NCBI GenBank assembly: GCA_024180945.1
Contig: JAKSGN010000039.1
Coordinates: 186,001-250,000, forward strand
DNA from: Macrophomina tecta
Taxonomy: Eukaryota > Ascomycota > Dothideomycetes > Botryosphaeriales > Botryosphaeriaceae
DNA: 64,000 nucleotides
Direction: 5' to 3'
Shown: one piece after another, positions 33,571 through 44,695 of the stretch
How positions within the stretch are numbered: position 1 is the first letter of the stretch
Layout: each line of letters starts with the position of its first letter
Notes under the pieces: model-generated
The model's input: only the letters and a program-made list of their open reading frames with translations
The model's database searches: none
What the model was told of the DNA's origin: nothing
Position numbers and translations under genes: made by a program

Positions 33571-33945
33571 ATGGCTCGCATCCTTGGATCTCTCAACGGA
33601 GCTCTGCGTGGTCTCCAAATCATCGTAGGCGTTGCGCCGGCCGAGGCGCCTATGGTCTCTCACCAGATGAGAACTCGCGCCGCTAGCTACATACCCAGTA
33701 AGCGACCGCTTTTGACGCTCAGATGCACAGTTCTGACCGAAGCAGACACTCACTCGCGCTCGTACGCCAACCCACCGCGTGGGGATTTATCACACACGTT
33801 GTCTGCGAGGCCAGCAATTTCCTTCTTCAACAAAGACGGCCCGGGAAAGACGTTGGTCATCATGAAGGGCGGCAAACCGTACGAGCTCATTCCCAACGTC
33901 GAAGTGAAGGGCCCGAGGGAGGGATGGGACGATGATATTCACTAG
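33571..33945 (+). CDS. Small hypothetical protein, probably with one intron
   Basis: Not recognised. The unspliced frame has 124 codons. A phase-preserving 48-bp intron (33698-33745, GTAAGC..TTCTGACC..GCAG) would give 108 aa joining SYIP to NTHSRSYANP. The ATG has a strong context (GCCATGG) and a pyrimidine-rich leader with a TATA-like element about 190 bp upstream. The C-terminal half looks like real protein: AISFFNKDGPGKTLVIMKGG, then KPYELIPNVEVKGPREGWDDD. The N-terminus is weakly hydrophobic without a clear signal peptide. No function proposed. Confidence 0.5.
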   Translation: MARILGSLNGALRGLQIIVGVAPAEAPMVSHQMRTRAASYIPSKRPLLTLRCTVLTEADTHSRSYANPPRGDLSHTLSARPAISFFNKDGPGKTLVIMKGGKPYELIPNVEVKGPREGWDDDIH

Positions 33946-34367
33946 TGTAATTCGTATGAAGCATCAAGATCGCCGCCGTCTGCGCTCCGAGAGGCGATGG
34001 GAAGGCAGCTCAGCGGCGCAGGAGCGCCGCCGTCTTCGAAAGAAACGAGTAAAATAGACGAGACATCACGAAAAATCTAACACAGTTTCAACCCCGTAAA
34101 GTATTTGTTGTCTACTTTTCTGTTGTTGAATTTCTCGCTGTCACTCGTTTTTCACTCGCTCTTCGTCTACTCCCGCGGTTTTCACTCCACAGGAGAGTAA
34201 TGATTACTTTGCAATATTCACTTATTCACATTCATGCTTGAGCTTAATATATAACCTGCAAAAGGGTTACCTAGAAAAAGTAGATGTAGAGCGCGATGAG
34301 AAACCGGAAAAGCTAAAAGAATATGGAGAGCTTGCCGTTCGAAAGATATTGCTTAGAGAGCGCCCAC
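33946..34367. other. Intergenic between convergent genes
   Basis: About 420 bp between the small gene and the 3' end of the L-domain gene. AT content rises towards the right. No feature recognised beyond possible poly-A signals. Confidence 0.4.
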
Positions 34368-35996
34368 TTATTTAACCTCTTGGAAACGAGAGGAATGTAC
34401 CTGATGCACGTCGACCTGGGTGTCTAACTCATTAAATACAGCATTGTGGATGTTATGGCTGTCGTAACGACAGCTTGCTTCCAATTCTTGTACACTTTCG
34501 TATGCGCCTCGCTGTGGTTCCGCATCTGCTGTATATCTTTGCCCCTTACTACCCACGCTGTGCGGGGATGGTGGCTTTTCTTTCTTGTGTTTCATTTCGG
34601 TATGGCTGCCCCTCTGCCGCTGGCTATCTTTCTGCCGCCGGCACCTGGAGAAGCAGATAAACGCGGCAATTGTTAAAAGAATGACGCCGAAGCCGACTCC
34701 AGCGCCTATACCAGCTTTTGCTGCCGTGCTCAGACCTCGGGAGGAATGAAATGGCTTATTTGACGCTGTACTGCTGGAGTTGCATGTGAGTTGTCCCTTG
34801 ATTATGTTCCGACTCTTCATCGCTTGGAATGACGAACAATCGAGTGCCGTCGAAGAATTCGTTATCGTAACCATTGCAGCATTCTGCAGGGCCGGGACGG
34901 ATATACTATGACTGTATATAAGATACTGGAAGGACTCTGAGGGCAGTTCATAGTACTTACGTTGTAAAATTCCCATCCAACACAAGTCCTGACCGTGCAT
35001 CTTGCAGCCTCTCCAGCATTAAAGCCTTCAATTGAGTGTTGTTTACTATTGTTATGCCCCCAACGCGAGTGAGTGCTGGAAAGTTGATATCATGTAGCTC
35101 TGGGCTATCGGTGACCATGATTCCGAAAGGCGGCTCGGTATCGTTGCCAACGCTCATTAGCAGTGGAATGCTGATAGACTCAAATAAATTCCCTCTCAGT
35201 AGAACCTCATATGCGTTGGAGAGAGATGGTAGATCGATTTTCGTGAGATTTTGTATGTCGATGTGTTGTGCGCTCGCGAGGTTCGGTAGGGACACTATAA
35301 GTCCAGGTGCGTTCTCGCCGATAACAATGGATGATTTCTTGGAACCAGTTGTCGCGGTCACTGACATGTCCAGTACTTGTAGTTTCTTGTTGTTCGTCAC
35401 ATTAAAACCATTGGTAGTTCCGGCAGGGTCGATACCCTGAATGGATCTCAACGCCGTCCCGCTCACGGTAAACAGTGGACAGTGGCTGACCACCGACTGC
35501 AATCCAAGCCTTGAGAGCTTAGGCAAAGCCTCCAATCTCATCTGGTCCCCAATTGATGTGAGTTCCGGGAATTCCGCGGAAGCCAGAAGAGGTAGGTTCT
35601 GAAGGTACATGAATCCAGTGATATTCTGAAGAGACTTGGCGGAGATCGAGGTCAACCCGGCTATGGAGCTCACGGATAAGCTTCCAGTCAGAACTTCAAG
35701 GCCATCTAATGCGAGGTCTCCTGTTACATCCGCAGACACGCGCACGTCTCCGGTGAAGGTGGAGCACTTCGCAAGCGCAGTGGCATCGGCGGCAACGCGA
35801 ATCGTCGTCGTTGGAGCCGAACAGGATGGGGCCGTTGTAGGACTTGGGAGATCTTCTATAGATTGTTCTGTCAGTGATGCACCTCGGCGGGCTTTCTGTA
35901 TCACTTACGAGCGGAGATGGGTGAGGGGAAGCAGCCGATAATTAATACAGCGAGAGTCAGTGCTGACCAGCGCAATCCGTCACAGGTAATCCACAT
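34368..35996 (-). CDS. ECM33-like receptor L-domain membrane protein, 3 exons
   Basis: Exons 35909-35996, 34961-35855 and 34368-34905 give 506 aa. Introns are 35856-35908 (GTAAGT..CTATAG) and 34906-34960 (GTAAGT..TCATAG), both in phase. Residues 1-29 form a signal peptide (WSALTLAVLIIGCFPSPISA). The ectodomain has leucine-rich L-domain repeats of the ECM33/SPS2 type: GDLALDGLEVLTGSLSV, then LQNITGFMYLQNLPLL. Several N-x-S/T sites are present. Unlike GPI-anchored ECM33 it ends with one transmembrane helix (about 392-414, GIGAGVGFGVILLTIAAFIC), a basic stop-transfer CRRQK and a cytosolic tail of about 90 residues carrying ELEA (468) and ELDT (487). A cell-surface sensor or wall-linked protein is likely. 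Divergently arranged with the Cys-rich membrane protein gene. Confidence 0.88.
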
Positions 35997-36631
35997 ATCG
36001 TTCGCTTCAAGCAAAACTTTAACACATGGACCCGCAGTCGGTCATAGAGCTCATCTTCTTTATTATGCTGGATATCAGTCAGTAGGGGCTCAGCTCTCCC
36101 CAAGCCACTCTGGCAGTATTAGTGGCTCGCAATAATTTAACTATTGGTCGTACCATGAACCAGTGTTGAGGAATACAAACGCTGTCTAAACCTACTAACT
36201 TCTCTACAATTGCTCTTCCTGGTATAGGGGAGTTAAATCGGCGCCTTCTTTGAGGAAGTGTGGATGGGCAGCTGAGACATGCGGCATACCCGATTAATTT
36301 CGCCAAGAATTACCATCCCTTGCATCCAACCGCTGTAGTATTGGTAGAGTAAGCGTGGGTAAAGAAAAAGGCGGGTGCCCTTAGTAGGGCAGACCCAAGT
36401 CCGGATTTGGACACGAGACGGCGCCATGTACTATGGCTTGGCTTGACCCACATCCATGGATGAGTTTGCACAGCCAACATGAGTTCGCATGGCGGGACTC
36501 GAAAAATAGCCAACCCTCAATCATTATAGGCTTCCATGAAAGTGTTATCTACTCCATATGATCCTCCGTTTCTGTGACTTGTATATTTCACCTCTCTCGA
36601 TCGGTCTTTCACTTCTTCTCTCTTCGGTGCA
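35997..36631. promoter_or_regulatory. Divergent promoter region of the two membrane-protein genes
   Basis: 635 bp between start codons on opposite strands. No strong TATA box or obvious operator. The segment near 36340-36420 holds short frames only. The layout would allow co-regulation. Confidence 0.45.
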
Positions 36632-37784
36632 ATGACAAACTTCACTTGTCCCGGCGCCGGCCCTGGAGCATGGCATTCTTGCGCCTCGGGCTCCAAGTTC
36701 GTCGGATGCTGCCTCTCAGATCCATGCAACGATCTAGGCTGCAGTGCCGGAAACCTATTTGCGGCCTCTTTCGACTCCAGCCTCTACGGGAAATTCCCTG
36801 ATCTCACCTGCGACCAGGGCGCGCAGTTCTACACATGCAACTTCACAGAGCCGCCGTTCTGGGGATGTTGCAAGTCGAACCCATGCGGGACTGCGCAAGG
36901 ATGCCCGATAGAGGACCTCGCTCCGACGTATTTGGGAAGCAATCCAGGGGCTGTGGCATTCTATTCACCAACTGGGCTGGTTTCTCCAAAAGCTTCTGCG
37001 AGCATGTCACCCTTGCCAGAAGCGGACTCGGATAATTCTATCATCGCAGCTGCCGTTGGCGGCGGCGTTGGGGGCCTGGTAGTTGGGGCCGTGCTGATAT
37101 TCTTCCTTTGCTGGAGAAGGCGGATGGGCCGCCACGTTGCTGAGCAAACGGACACGCGCGCGGAGCAAACTATCCAGACGAATTTTGGCGCGGATGATGG
37201 GCCAGTTGAACGATTCATAATGGTAGACAAACCTACTCATCAGAGGAATTGTAGTGAGTCCATTCCCCGCTGGAGTTAAAAACGAAACATGGACCTGACA
37301 TGTTATAGGCAACCTCTCTCCACCACCAAGGTATTCTGCGCATGCGCCGCCTGTTTTCGAACTTGAGGACCAACCCGGTCTAAAACCAAATACACCCGCG
37401 GAACTCGTCGGCAGCCCTCCACAAAGCGGTGGTCGAACAGAGCGGATAGACCCTGCGGAGCTGGACACTAGTTCGTTGCCGGTCAATCGTGTGGAACTGG
37501 ATGCAAGTGCGGATATCCACCCTATTGTACCAAGCAACCTCGTTCCTGCGCCGATGAGCTCCAGAGAATGTTACAGCAGTATTGCCTCTAAGGTAAAAAA
37601 GCGACCGGCTGCGATTAACACACAGCACAGATTTACAATGGCATCTCTCCAGTCGGAGATATTCCTCGACGGGGGAGATAATGGCCTTTCAAACCCAGCA
37701 TCATTGGATTCGCCATTGATTCATCCTGTCTCGCCACTGGCACCTGAATGTGATCTGATGCCCAGACATCCCAATAATAAATAA
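36632..37784 (+). CDS. Cys-rich single-pass membrane protein, 2 exons; 3' end runs into hAT terminal repeat
   Basis: Exons 36632-37253 and 37309-37784 give 365 aa. The intron (37254-37308) is GTGAGT..CTGACATGTTATAG. The N-terminus has no classical signal peptide. It carries two similar Cys modules: TCPGAG..KFVGCCLSDPC..GC (6-37) and TCDQGAQF..FWGCCKSNPC..GC (59-91). One transmembrane helix (137-160) is followed by WRRR and a tail of about 200 residues. The tail repeats an acidic ELx motif: ELED 225, ELVG 239, ELDT 258, ELDA 270. The layout suggests an outside Cys-rich binding domain and an inside signalling tail, which is inference. The last codons (RHPNNK and stop) coincide with the left end of the hAT element at 37762, so the original C-terminus may have been replaced. 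Confidence 0.82.
37762..37783 (+). repeat. hAT left terminal inverted repeat
   Basis: 22 bp, 21 of 22 matching the reverse complement of 40467-40488. It overlaps the last codons and TAA of the Cys-rich gene. Confidence 0.75.
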
Positions 37785-37864
37785 ATACATAATATTGACA
37801 TATTCTTATGTATTCATTGGCAGATCCTAATATTATTATCGATTGCTAAGCTTATCAATAATTA

Positions 37865-40158
37865 TTAATATAAAACTGAAGCGCCATGCATGTCGTCGTT
37901 GCCGCCAGCAATATCCATGACCTTACCATCTACTGCCACGTAGACTTTGCGGACCAAGTCATTCTTCACCCAGTTGCTCAGGCATTGAAGCTTCTCGATA
38001 GTATCAGGCGAGAGCCGTGCCCTGTCCCAAGAAATTGTCCGCCTTGCGCAAGAGAATACCCGTTCCGGATCGTCGGACATCGCCGGCACACTTAGTATGT
38101 CAATGGCCAATTGGTGTAAACGTGGATACTCAATCCTCTGTTCTTCTCGACACCACCATTCAAGCGGTGTTTTGGTCGTCATAGGTCTTGGCGGAGAATT
38201 GACGAATTTTTCGAATTCATCCTCATCTCCGGGTTCATCCAAGACACTCATTGACTGCTTGATACGCTCGTACGGTGTTACTTCCCGTCGTTCGTCGTTC
38301 AGCCGAGCCGCGGACTCCGACGGGAGTGGCCGGTCCTTGTACTTCGCCCAATGCTGCCGTGCACCAGCAATAGCGGTCTGCCTCCATTCCTCTGCCCAGT
38401 GGCGGTCAAGGTACCTCCGGCGCTTTTCTGGATGGAGCAATAATGCCGTGGCATATATTGGGTTTCTGTCACTCTCTTCATAATACTTCGAGAGAACCCA
38501 CCAACCCATGTGAATGGAATGAACCATACGCGCGTTGCTGGCGTATTTGCCCTGCTTTAACATCAGTCCAGGTCTGGTAATCGATCGAGCCGTCCATGGC
38601 TTACCTTGGCATTCTCAAACTGCATGAAAAGAATATCCATATTCTCTAGCACCTGATCTATTGATGCCCACTCCATTTGCTGCTCCAAGGTCGCTTGGTA
38701 AAACGGCTGCAAGAACTCGTGAGTCATTTTGAGTACTTGCCAATCATCATGTGTGAGGATGTCGTCTTCCAGCTCGTTGTGGTATTGGTTGAGGAATATT
38801 GACAATGGACCCTCTTGGCTGATAGCCGCATCAAGCAACTTGAACCATGAGTTCCAACGGGTGATATTGTCAATTCCAAGCGCCTTTTCTGCAATGTCAT
38901 CCCATGCATCGTTGCGCACTGTGGAATTACGGATGAACACCGCAATGTTGTGGAGTTTACCCATTGGGCCGATGCTCCGCCAGCCGGCAGTGTCATGGCG
39001 TTTCTTGCGCCTGTCGTGACTCTTGTGACAAGTGTTCGACTGAATTTGGTCGTGTAACGCGTCCGCAACTGTTACATCATTTACCTCGTGTTGCGCCTGC
39101 GCAATTGCGGCCTGCAGAGCGTCCTCACTAGTTGCAAAGAGAAAGGCTTGAAGGGACAAGTTAATGATGTGGCCGGCACACCGCGTTCGAGAGGACACTG
39201 GGTCAAGTGTAAGGCCGTACTCTTGCGACAGCTCAACAGCAAGTTGGCGGAGACAGGTGTCATTCTTTGCGTCATTGTCCCCAGTGAAGTAGCCGATTCG
39301 GGGCGCTAAGTGGTACTGTCGGATAATCGTCATCAAGTGAGGTGCCATAGCCGTGCCGGCGTGAGAGCGGCGGAGGTTTGGTAGCCCTAGCAATGCTTTC
39401 CGAGGTTTGTAGGCCTCGTCAACCCATTGGGCGTGAACAGCGATATAGGCCTTCCGCTGAGGAGAAGACCATACGTCCATAGCAATGTGTACGAGGCTCC
39501 GGGCACGTTCTAGCCATTCCTTTACGGATTGTTGATGCGCATCGTAGGCCCTATCCAAGTCCGCCGCAACTGTGCTACCGGAATCAGTTAGGAACTCTTC
39601 AACGGCAGGGTTTATCGCGGCCAGAAGTGCCTGGTATTCCGGCCAGGTTACGAAGTTGAGCGGTAAATGTTTATGTGCGGATAGCAACATCTGTGCCTCT
39701 CGAAAGGCATCGACATTGATTACACTCCGTAGAGTGTTCATCTCATTCTCCCTGACTTGCTGCAGCCGCTTGCCGGTTGTTCTTGCGAAGGCATTTTCGA
39801 TGGCTAGTTGGCGCCTGTTTTGAGATTTTGAATCCTCTCGAACAAGTATGTGATGAGCCTTCTCGAGATGATAGCGGGCGTTGCCAGATATGTGGGTTGA
39901 CCAGGATGGATTGCGACAACGCGTGCAGTAGTGAAGTAATTTCCCGCTCATAGTACGTGGCTCGTCGCCTTGAGCTTCTCGAAAGTGATCCCATGTTGAT
40001 GTGGCTCTCAGTTTCCGTCTCTTGACCGTATGCTGAGCTGACGATGCCTCGGGTTCTGACAGTGTGCTGGCAACTTGTGAGGCACTGTCAGAGGGTACCA
40101 CGGAGGAAGAACTTGACGGGGCATTGGATTGGGGCAGTGAGGATATGTTGACGTCCAT
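37865..40158 (-). CDS. hAT family transposase, 2 exons, intact
   Basis: Exons 38605-40158 and 37865-38551 give 746 aa. A 53-bp intron (38552-38604, GTAAGC..GACTGATG..AAAGCAG) joins FENAK to GKYASNARM and removes what would look like a stop between two ORFs. An N-terminal BED zinc finger (C78, C81, H97, H102) binds transposon ends. The RNase H-like core includes HIAMDVWSSPQRKAY (catalytic Asp region) and YFTGDNDAKND. The C-terminal hAT dimerisation domain is at about 646-715 (TPLEWWCREEQR, SDDPERVFSCARRTISWDR). All parts of a working transposase are present and codons are undamaged, so the copy may be mobile. Confidence 0.92.
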
Positions 40159-40466
40159 TGTCGTGTGTAGAGATATGTCGCTGATGTATTACGAACTGCG
40201 TACTTGCAACGTGACGGGTATGGCGAGGCAGCAGTTTCGGTTGCTAGGAGTTACAAACATTGGAGTTCACCTCCTATCTAGAGGCCTGATAAGCAGTAAT
40301 ATGCGTACAAGACTGCAATTTAATCTGAAACACTCTGGGGGAATTGGCGCTGGAAAATAGTGGGCCTATATTATTAATAGTTAACAATATATATTTATTG
40401 GCAGCGTCTATATTATTATCCTTATGGAAAAGCTTAACAATAAATATGCCCTTAATAATAAATATA

Positions 40467-40488
40467 TATTTATTACTGGGATGTCTGG
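40467..40488 (-). repeat. hAT right terminal inverted repeat
   Basis: Partner of 37762-37783. In addition, the subterminal stretches near 37815 and 40398 share ATTGGCAG and an ATATTATTATC block in direct, not inverted, orientation. Confidence 0.75.
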
Positions 40489-40871
40489 TATAGTTAGACG
40501 CGTGTGTTGGTTGGTGTTGATCACACTTACGCCCGACGTCGCCAGCCGGCCCTGCACTAAGACTATAGTAGTAGGCGGTGGGAGGCGGCCCGCGCTTAGC
40601 GAGACCCTACCCCACACAAAGGCTCTGCAGCGATTCATTGCGCACAAAGGTTTTAGCAACACACTACAATGCGCACTCGTACGATTTTGATGCAACTCCG
40701 CCAAATGATTCAGAATGTCTTGTTTTAGTAGAGGAAAAAGTTTCGTAATGTTGCAGCGACTGCTTACTATAATGCACGCTTCTACATGCGCTGCACAATA
40801 GTTACGCGATTTTGGTGTTCCTTGCCAAGACGCTAACCCGGGTATATACCGGAACTACTTAATTAGGCAAT
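40489..40871. other. Island edge, no gene seen
   Basis: Transition from GC-balanced to AT-rich sequence. Open minus-strand frame 40408-40704 has no motif. Confidence 0.45.
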
Positions 40872-40922
40872 AGGTGTCAGTTTACCAAAATCAGGTGTCA
40901 GTTTACCGAAATCAGGTGTCAG
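40872..40922 (+). repeat. 21-bp tandem repeat at island boundary
   Basis: Units AGGTGTCAGTTTACCAAAATC (40872) and the same with G at position 16 (40893), then a partial third AGGTGTCAG (40914). Directly followed by RIP-mutated DNA. Retains CA/TG, so it belongs to the unmutated side. Confidence 0.85.
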
Positions 40923-40934
40923 AAATGCCCATGC

Positions 40935-43453
40935 CTAGCCTAAATTAAGATTTAGTATTTAGTTTTAGATTAATTTTATAGTTTTATAGTTAGTATTTTA
41001 ATAGTATATCTTTAACTTTTTCTCTAAAAATCTTCTTAAACTAATAGTATTTTTTAGAAATACTATTAAGATACTATTTATATATTTTAGTAAAGTTATT
41101 CTTCTTTATAAATATTAGATAGTTTAGTTTTTTTTATCTAGTAGCGCTAATCTATTAGATTTATTCTTTATTTATAGTAGTAGAGTAGTACTATATTATT
41201 CTAATTACTTACTTTTTCTTTTATATTCTTTTTAGTATAGCCTTTAAGATTAGACTTATATAGATAATTAGTTTAGCTATAGTACGTAGTTTTTATTTTA
41301 GTTTTTTTTAATTTTATTTTTTAGACTTAAGAATAATTTCTTTATTATTTTAGTTATATTATACTTTCTATTTCTTTTATTAAAAAATACTAAAAATAAT
41401 ATTTTACTTAAAAATTTTAGTAATATCTAAATAGATATATTCTTTATAGTCTTTATATTTAAAAATTAGTTTTAGAATTTTAATAATTATCTTTCTATCT
41501 CTAAAGAAGCTAGATAATTTATTAACTATTTTTAGTTAATAGAGTTAGTTCTTTTTTTAGAGCTTTAGATTAGTTTTTTTTATAAATTAGTTTAAGATAT
41601 AGTTTTCTTATAATACTAAGTTAATAAAAGTAAATGCTTAGCGTCTATTAATCTTTATTATAATAATCTAGTAGTTTTTATATTTTATAGAGTTCTCTTT
41701 ATTCTCTAGTAGATATTCTATAGTAATTTTAGTTAATACTACTATTATTCTATAGAATAGAAGGCTTATCTACTATAGTTCTAGTTTAGTAGGTATTTCT
41801 AGTTTTTTAGATAGTATTTATTAATATTCTTAGCTTTTTAGTAAGTTAGATAGGCTTTAATACTATAAATAGACTAGTAAAGAGTATTATAATTAAAAGT
41901 TTTAGATTATTCTTTAATAGCTAAAGTAGTTCTTTTATTATTAGTTCGCCGGTTATTAGTCTACTTATTTAGATAGTTTTTACTAATATATTTATACTTT
42001 TTATAGTAAAAGTAAAGACTTTTTTTATATTAGTATTATTCTTTTTTTAGTATTAGCTAAGGTATTCTTTATTAGTTAGTATTTAGGTCTATAGAATTCT
42101 CTAGTAGTAGACTATTATAGAGTTAGATAGTATTAGTAGTATTTTTAAAGAATTTTTCTATCTTCTAAAAGCGATTATATATATATAAGTTAATCTAGAT
42201 TATAGTATATATTACTTTCTAGTACGTAGTTAGTAGCTTAGTATAAACGAATTTATTTTTAATATAGTTCTTAAGTCTCTTATAGTAGAGTATACGTAAG
42301 ATCTTATTATTCTATTTAAGGTATAATATATATAGCTAAAACTAAATAGTATAGTTAGTAGCTAATCTAGTTTATTTTAAATAATAGATTTAATAAATAG
42401 TATCTTAGTAGTAATTCTTATTATTAAATATAGTATATAGTACCTTAGTAAATTTTTTAAAACTATTAATAATTTCTTTAGTTTCTTTATATAGCTTAGT
42501 GTTATTTTAGTTAATCTAGTATAGTTTAAATTATTTAGTAGTATTATTTCTTAGATAGAAGTTAGCGAATAGTACCTTCTAAATATTATCTTAAAAGAAG
42601 ATTTAATATATATAGAAATATATTTAGATTTATTATAAAAATTTATTTAGTTATTCTCTAGCTCTATTAAATATATTTAAAATCTTAATTTTTAATTTAA
42701 AGGCTAGAGATATAACTAGATCTATAGATTTAGAATTTAAGGCGGGTTTCTACGTAACTTTATAGTTAGTTATCGGGGTCTATATTAGATAAGTAGTTAT
42801 AAAAGTTAGGTTTTAGATTAGATAAGTTATTTATTTAGATTACTCTTATTAGCTAAGTTTAAGGTATTATATAGTAGCTTAAAGATTTTAGATAAGCCTA
42901 TATAGAGTCTACGTAGGGTTTTAAAGTTAAGATTAGGGCGGGAATTATTTTTTAATTATAGATATATCTTTTTTTTAAGGATTATACTAGAATAGAAAAT
43001 ATTTATTATTTATAGTTAATATTCTTTACTAGGTAATTACCTCTAGTATCTATAGAATAGTAATTAAAGTATTATATCGTTACTTTTTCTAGAAGAGGTT
43101 AGATATATTATTAAATAATATAGGCTATCTAGAAGCCGTAGCAATAGATAGAAATAAATTATATAAAATATTAAAATAAGAGTTAATTAATAAGTTAACT
43201 ATAAAGATTTTATTTATTATAAATAAGTATACTCTATATACTATAAGAAATAGTAGTTATAACTATTAGCTATAATTATAGTAATTCTAGTAGTTAGGTT
43301 AAGTAGTTAGGCCTTAGTATTATAATCGTGGTATTATTACTAAGTTATTAAGGTAGTTATAAATATTTTATATCTTAGCTATATTATACTAGTAGATTTA
43401 ATTTTTTTTAGCTTAGTACTTTCTCTTTTTTTCTTCTTACTATATTATTATAA
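40935..43453 (-). mobile_element. Gypsy2-B: heavily RIP-mutated 5' part (LTR, gag, start of pol)
   Basis: Minus strand. The LTR end is at 43070 (reverse of ..GATATAATA, LTR about 43070-43453). The gag region follows (42350-43020, matches plus copy at 59330-60700), then the pol start, which aligns with 5053-5350 of Gypsy2-A. Cut off near 40935 at the gene island. Almost all C and G outside CpG are gone and many CpG too, much more than in the left block. Confidence 0.75.
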
Positions 43454-43479
43454 ATACTAAGTATTCTCTACTATCTATA

Positions 43480-43730
43480 AATTATTATAACTTTTATATA
43501 ATATATAGATATACTTCTTAAATAATATTTTAATCTTTATAGTTAACTTAAAGTTCTAATATAATTCTATTAGAAGTAATAAGCCTAATATATATTATAT
43601 ACTAATATATTATGTAATTATTACTATTATTCTAATTCTTTATTCTTCTTTTATTTTTTAAAATAAAATTCTTTAACTACTTAACTTTACTAGGCGATTC
43701 TAAAGTCTAGTAAAAGAGGCTACTATTATA
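43480..43730 (+). repeat. Gypsy1 LTR fragment, plus orientation
   Basis: Matches the last about 250 bp of the Gypsy1 LTR, ending GAGGCTACTATTATA. Its 5' part is missing next to the Gypsy2-B LTR. Directly joined to truncated RNase H sequence of opposite orientation. Confidence 0.75.
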
Positions 43731-43734
43731 TTAA

Positions 43735-44695
43735 GATAATATTTTTATTTTTTAAAAGCTATAACTATAGCTAAGAGTTTTTTATTATAAATATTATAGT
43801 TTTTTTTAGTAGATATTATTTTTCTTAAGTAGTAGGCTATAGAATATAGTTTATTTTCTTTATTTAGCTAACTAGGTATAGCTTTTATAGTATAATCTAA
43901 ATTATTAATCTCTACTATAATTAATAAATCCGGGTTATAGAGTCCTAGAACTAGTACTTCTATAAATATTTACTTTAGTAAGTTAAATACTCGTTATTAT
44001 CTTTTTTTATATAAATCTATATTCTTTCTTAGTAATATTAGTTAGAGGTACTACTATTTTAGTATACTTTATAATAAACTTTTAGTAAAAGTTAGTAAAT
44101 CTAAGAAAGAATTATACTTCTTTAATAATTTATAATATTAGCTAGTCTTTAATTATATCTAGTTTTTTATTATCTATACTAATATATTTTAGAATAATAA
44201 TAAACTCTAAATATTTTATTTTTTATATATACTACTTACTCTTCTCTAGGACTACTTAGAGATTTTATTTATTTAAAGTCTTTAGAACTTTTTTTATATT
44301 CTTAATATATTTCTTAAATATTTTTAAGTATATTAAAATATTATCTAGGTAAGCTAGAATAAATATATCTAAATATAAATATAGAGTATTATTAACTAAG
44401 CTCTAGAAGATAGCTAATATATTAGTAAATTTAAAAAATATTATTATATACTTATAATATTTAAACTATATTTAGAATATTATTTTCTATTCTTTATCTT
44501 TTTAATATAAACTAGGTAGTAGTTCTCTTAAAGATTTAGCTTTATAAAGAACTTAGTATTATAAAGCTTATTCTATAATTTATTAATATAAAATAGTAGA
44601 TATTAGTTTTTTACTATAATATTATTTAGCTATTAGTAATTAATATAAAGATAAAGCTTATTATTCTTTTTAAGAATAAATAAAATAAGATATTT
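43735..44695 (-). pseudogene. Gypsy1-type RT/RNase H fragment, minus strand
   Basis: Minus strand reading: IYS and degraded NYRxLNNI near 44690-44600, then FKYYKYIIIFFKFTN, SLVNNTLYLYLDIFILAYL and DNILIYLK (near 44460-44320; catalytic DD now DN). It ends in KKNYNIYNKKLLAIVIAFKK near 43745. Integrase and everything downstream are missing. The right end is fused directly to an LTR end at 44702, so the leader, gag and start of pol are deleted. Confidence 0.75.

Larger units (their letters stand above)
37762..40488 (-). mobile_element. hAT transposon, apparently intact
   Basis: 2727 bp. Ends CCAGACATCCCAATAATAAATA (37762-37783) and its inverted partner (40467-40488, one mismatch). AT-rich subterminal regions follow. 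I find no 8-bp target duplication: the flanks are TCTGATGC and TATAGTTA. So either one junction is rearranged or the true ends differ slightly. No RIP signs. Confidence 0.75.

Noticed and set aside
40398..40450. Direct similarity between left and right subterminal parts of the hAT element, possibly LTRs
   Set aside because: Only short AT-rich blocks match and the enclosed protein is a hAT transposase; terminal inverted repeats explain the ends better.
22200..40900. tRNA or rRNA genes in the island
   Set aside because: No arm or TPsiC-like signature (GGTTCGAATCC) found by eye on either strand.
40872..40922. CRISPR-like short repeats
   Set aside because: Repeats are directly adjacent without spacers and the genome is fungal.
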